64,000 nucleotides of DNA. Source: Rhodospirillaceae bacterium (GTDB lineage: Bacteria > Pseudomonadota > Alphaproteobacteria > Bin65). A program made the position numbers and the translations under genes. Below the pieces are notes generated by a model. That model did not search any database. It was not told the origin of the DNA and saw nothing but the letters and a program-made list of their open reading frames with translations. Positions 62,495 through 64,000 of the stretch are shown here, piece after piece. Numbering within the stretch: position 1 is the first letter of the stretch; the number at the start of each line of letters is the position of its first letter. Location: positions 62,001 to 126,000 of the forward strand of contig VXNK01000080.1 of the NCBI GenBank assembly GCA_009840595.1, in the 5' to 3' direction.

Positions 62495-62965
62495 TCAGAA
62501 TTGCCAATCCTCGCGCTCCATGAAACCTTCGAGCGAAGTGCAGTTGATCCCGAAATGCCGGCAGATATTAGGGATTTTCACACCATTCGGCGGTTCGCTT
62601 TCCATGGTTACCACCATGCCGCTGATGGTTTGCGCACGCGCTATCAGGAACGGGTCCGCATTTTTTCCACCCTTGAGCAACTTCCGTTGCTCAATGACCT
62701 GCTGGAAGCGTGTTACCTGGAAGATGCGACTGACAAACCGTGCTTCGTCGGACGTGGGAGCCGGAAACAAATCCGTGTTTCGGCCGGCCCACTCGGTCAA
62801 CGCACGTACAGGCCCGTCTTCGATTTCGCGTCTGACTTCACGAGTCGATGTCACGTTTCCTGCATCGACGAGCCGGTCAAAATGCTGCCAGAGAGTCGGA
62901 AATCTGTCCGGATAGTAGCTTCGAAAGAGTTGAGTAAACGTGCTCGTATCAAATACATAGATCAC
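62495..62965 (-). CDS. DUF4411 family PIN-like protein
   Basis: This 156-aa protein begins MIYVFDTSTFTQLFRSYYPD (first PIN aspartate) and has VRREIEDGP and KNADPFLIARAQTISGMVVTMES (later acidic residues). It ends with NICRHFGINCTSLEGFMERE, the DUF4411 signature region. It is probably an RNase toxin. Its start overlaps the stop of the ImmA-type gene (ATGA), a pairing predicted in comparative surveys as a type II TA-like module. AT-rich relative to the chromosome. Confidence 0.88.
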   Translation of the reverse strand: MIYVFDTSTFTQLFRSYYPDRFPTLWQHFDRLVDAGNVTSTREVRREIEDGPVRALTEWAGRNTDLFPAPTSDEARFVSRIFQVTRFQQVIEQRKLLKGGKNADPFLIARAQTISGMVVTMESEPPNGVKIPNICRHFGINCTSLEGFMEREDWQF

Positions 62966-64000
62966 GGGGCTCTCCGCGTAATGTATTCTTCTAGTTTTGT
63001 CAAGTTTTTAGGCTTAACATCCAAATAGTCTGCCAATTCATCGTCATCGATCATATTCTGATAGTAGCGCCGGAACGCTAGATTGATATAATCTACCCCT
63101 AGATAGGAAATTATTGTGTGGTAATAATCACCTCCACTTCCGGTCTTTACCTGTTTGTTCCATCGGCTTGCCGCTGACCGATAAGTATTGACAGAGATCA
63201 GGTGACGGTCAAGAAGCTTTCTGTAAATCAGCTCTCTGCTTACACAAAAAGAATTTGCTAACGTCAACGCAAGATCTTCGTCTATTTTCTGTCCGGAAAT
63301 ACATTTGTCGAATTCACTGTCCGGCACCAAGAACTGTGCCGCCAACCGATTGCAAATAGTTTCAATATGGAGAGCATGGGGAGATAGTGCAGTGAAGTAC
63401 TCGTCATCAACAGGATCAACACCGCTGGTCTGGAACAATAAATGAGAGAGCTCATGGAAAAAAGTAAAAATCTGTCGTGTTTTCGCCATGCTGTTGTTCA
63501 CATAAATTAGTGGGAATTCACTGCTGTAAAGACAAAATCCGGAATATGAACTATTTCGAAATTGATCTTTGAAGACATGAACTCCCACTTGAATCAGTGC
63601 TTTGCGCCATTCCTGCAAAGCAGTTGTCGGACTACTCCACTGCATTTGATCTGACAACGAAATCCGAAAGTAGTTCCGCAACTCTTCAGCTAGGGCGATA
63701 GGGTCGTCGGTCGGGTCGAACGAAAGGTCGCGAGTAATCAATCGCGGAGCTTGACTGCGGCCGCGGTTCAGGTCCTCAAGGCCCATCTGGAAAGCGCGTG
63801 CCTTGCGTATCAGCAAGCGGATGCGGGGCGGAATCGCGGCGAACTGCTCGGAGCCCAGCGTACGGAAGGACTGTTCGATAGACGGTAGGTCGGGCGGTTC
63901 GGGGAAAAAAAAGACAGCAACCGGAACCTTGAAACATTCCGCCAACTTCTCGAGTTGAGGATAGGTCGGTGCTGTCTCGCCGCGCTCCCACCCGGCGATC
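62962..64000 (-). CDS. XRE-family HTH/ImmA-IrrE metallopeptidase (5' end outside window)
   Basis: This partial protein of at least 345 residues begins, at the window edge, inside an XRE helix-turn-helix (IAGWERGETAPTYPQLEKLA) and continues into an ImmA/IrrE peptidase domain with the zinc motif FTFFHELSHLLFQ (HExxH). The C-terminal half (ALTLANSFCVSRELIYRKLL) is family-typical. Such proteins act as antitoxin/regulators for a partner toxin, here the coupled DUF4411 protein. Low GC marks it as acquired. Confidence 0.9.
   Translation of the reverse strand, partial: IAGWERGETAPTYPQLEKLAECFKVPVAVFFFPEPPDLPSIEQSFRTLGSEQFAAIPPRIRLLIRKARAFQMGLEDLNRGRSQAPRLITRDLSFDPTDDPIALAEELRNYFRISLSDQMQWSSPTTALQEWRKALIQVGVHVFKDQFRNSSYSGFCLYSSEFPLIYVNNSMAKTRQIFTFFHELSHLLFQTSGVDPVDDEYFTALSPHALHIETICNRLAAQFLVPDSEFDKCISGQKIDEDLALTLANSFCVSRELIYRKLLDRHLISVNTYRSAASRWNKQVKTGSGGDYYHTIISYLGVDYINLAFRRYYQNMIDDDELADYLDVKPKNLTKLEEYITRRAP

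Overview
The window is high-GC chromosomal DNA from an alphaproteobacterium, most likely Rhodospirillales-like. Support comes from the rpiB-glyA-nrdR-ribD-ribE order, a MucR/Ros regulator, a DksA with only one zinc-site cysteine, two GTTC-N7-GTTC LexA-type boxes, and a LivHMGF operon carrying a DUF6867-type small membrane protein. Genes are densely packed and many are coupled by ATGA overlaps. No rRNA, CRISPR array, transposase or integrase was seen. One tRNA gene, tRNA-Val(CAC), is present.

Layout. 1-4739: riboflavin/one-carbon/pentose genes on the minus strand (ribE partial, ribD, nrdR, glyA, rpiB) and a divergent MucR-type regulator. 4815-10705: a branched-chain amino acid ABC importer on the minus strand. 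11100-13539: tRNA-Val followed by a low-GC block of three uncharacterised genes (a small protein with a Gly-rich hydrophobic segment, a PD-(D/E)XK-like protein and a HEPN-like protein), a candidate small defence or TA island. 13594-21290: housekeeping genes (dksA, a HAD hydrolase, HtrA protease, serB, miaA, ilvB, ilvN). 21786-28238: an oxidative-metabolism patch with a diiron desaturase-like hydroxylase, a DddP-like M24 metalloprotein and a Rieske ferredoxin in one operon. That operon is divergent from a LysR regulator with a perfect inverted-repeat operator, and is followed by a 2-oxoglutarate oxygenase, a cysteine-dioxygenase-like cupin and phosphate acetyltransferase.

29904-41349 is the clearest pathway: an apparent sulfoacetate catabolic cluster. 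TctABC would import the substrate, a SucCD-type two-subunit CoA ligase would activate it, and SauS would reduce sulfoacetyl-CoA to sulfoacetaldehyde. Xsc would cleave that to acetyl phosphate and sulfite, Pta (27279-28238) would make acetyl-CoA, and a YeiH-family transporter could export the sulfur anion. A LacI regulator lies next to two intergenic sites bearing the same TGCAAAC/GTTTTCA half-sites. The ligase type and the importer differ from the SauT/SauU arrangement of Cupriavidus.

41396-50460 holds a cystathionine beta-synthase-like enzyme, rlmE, and a translationally coupled trio (CaiB/BaiF CoA-transferase, penicillin-acylase-family hydrolase, threonine deaminase). 50602-51389 is a PrlF-YhaV toxin-antitoxin pair under an 18-bp perfect palindrome. 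51471-58024 holds acyl-CoA ligase, glutathionyl-hydroquinone reductase, an MBL-fold protein with a LacI regulator, and a thiolase. 58051-59513 contains two AbrB/PIN modules in tandem, one intact and one whose PIN toxin has an internal deletion. 59673-61583 carries an RraA-family protein and isovaleryl-CoA dehydrogenase.

The right end (62450-64000) is low-GC. An XRE/ImmA-type protease plus a DUF4411 PIN protein abut a 3'-terminal fragment of dihydrolipoamide dehydrogenase, so a mobile module seems to have landed there. Gene-free stretches hold dispersed repeats: a MITE-like element (two copies with near-identical terminal inverted repeats), arrays of GTCATG cores at exactly 10-bp spacing (five arrays at three loci), and a CTTCGAGAC/CCTGAGGAGG inverted-repeat element.
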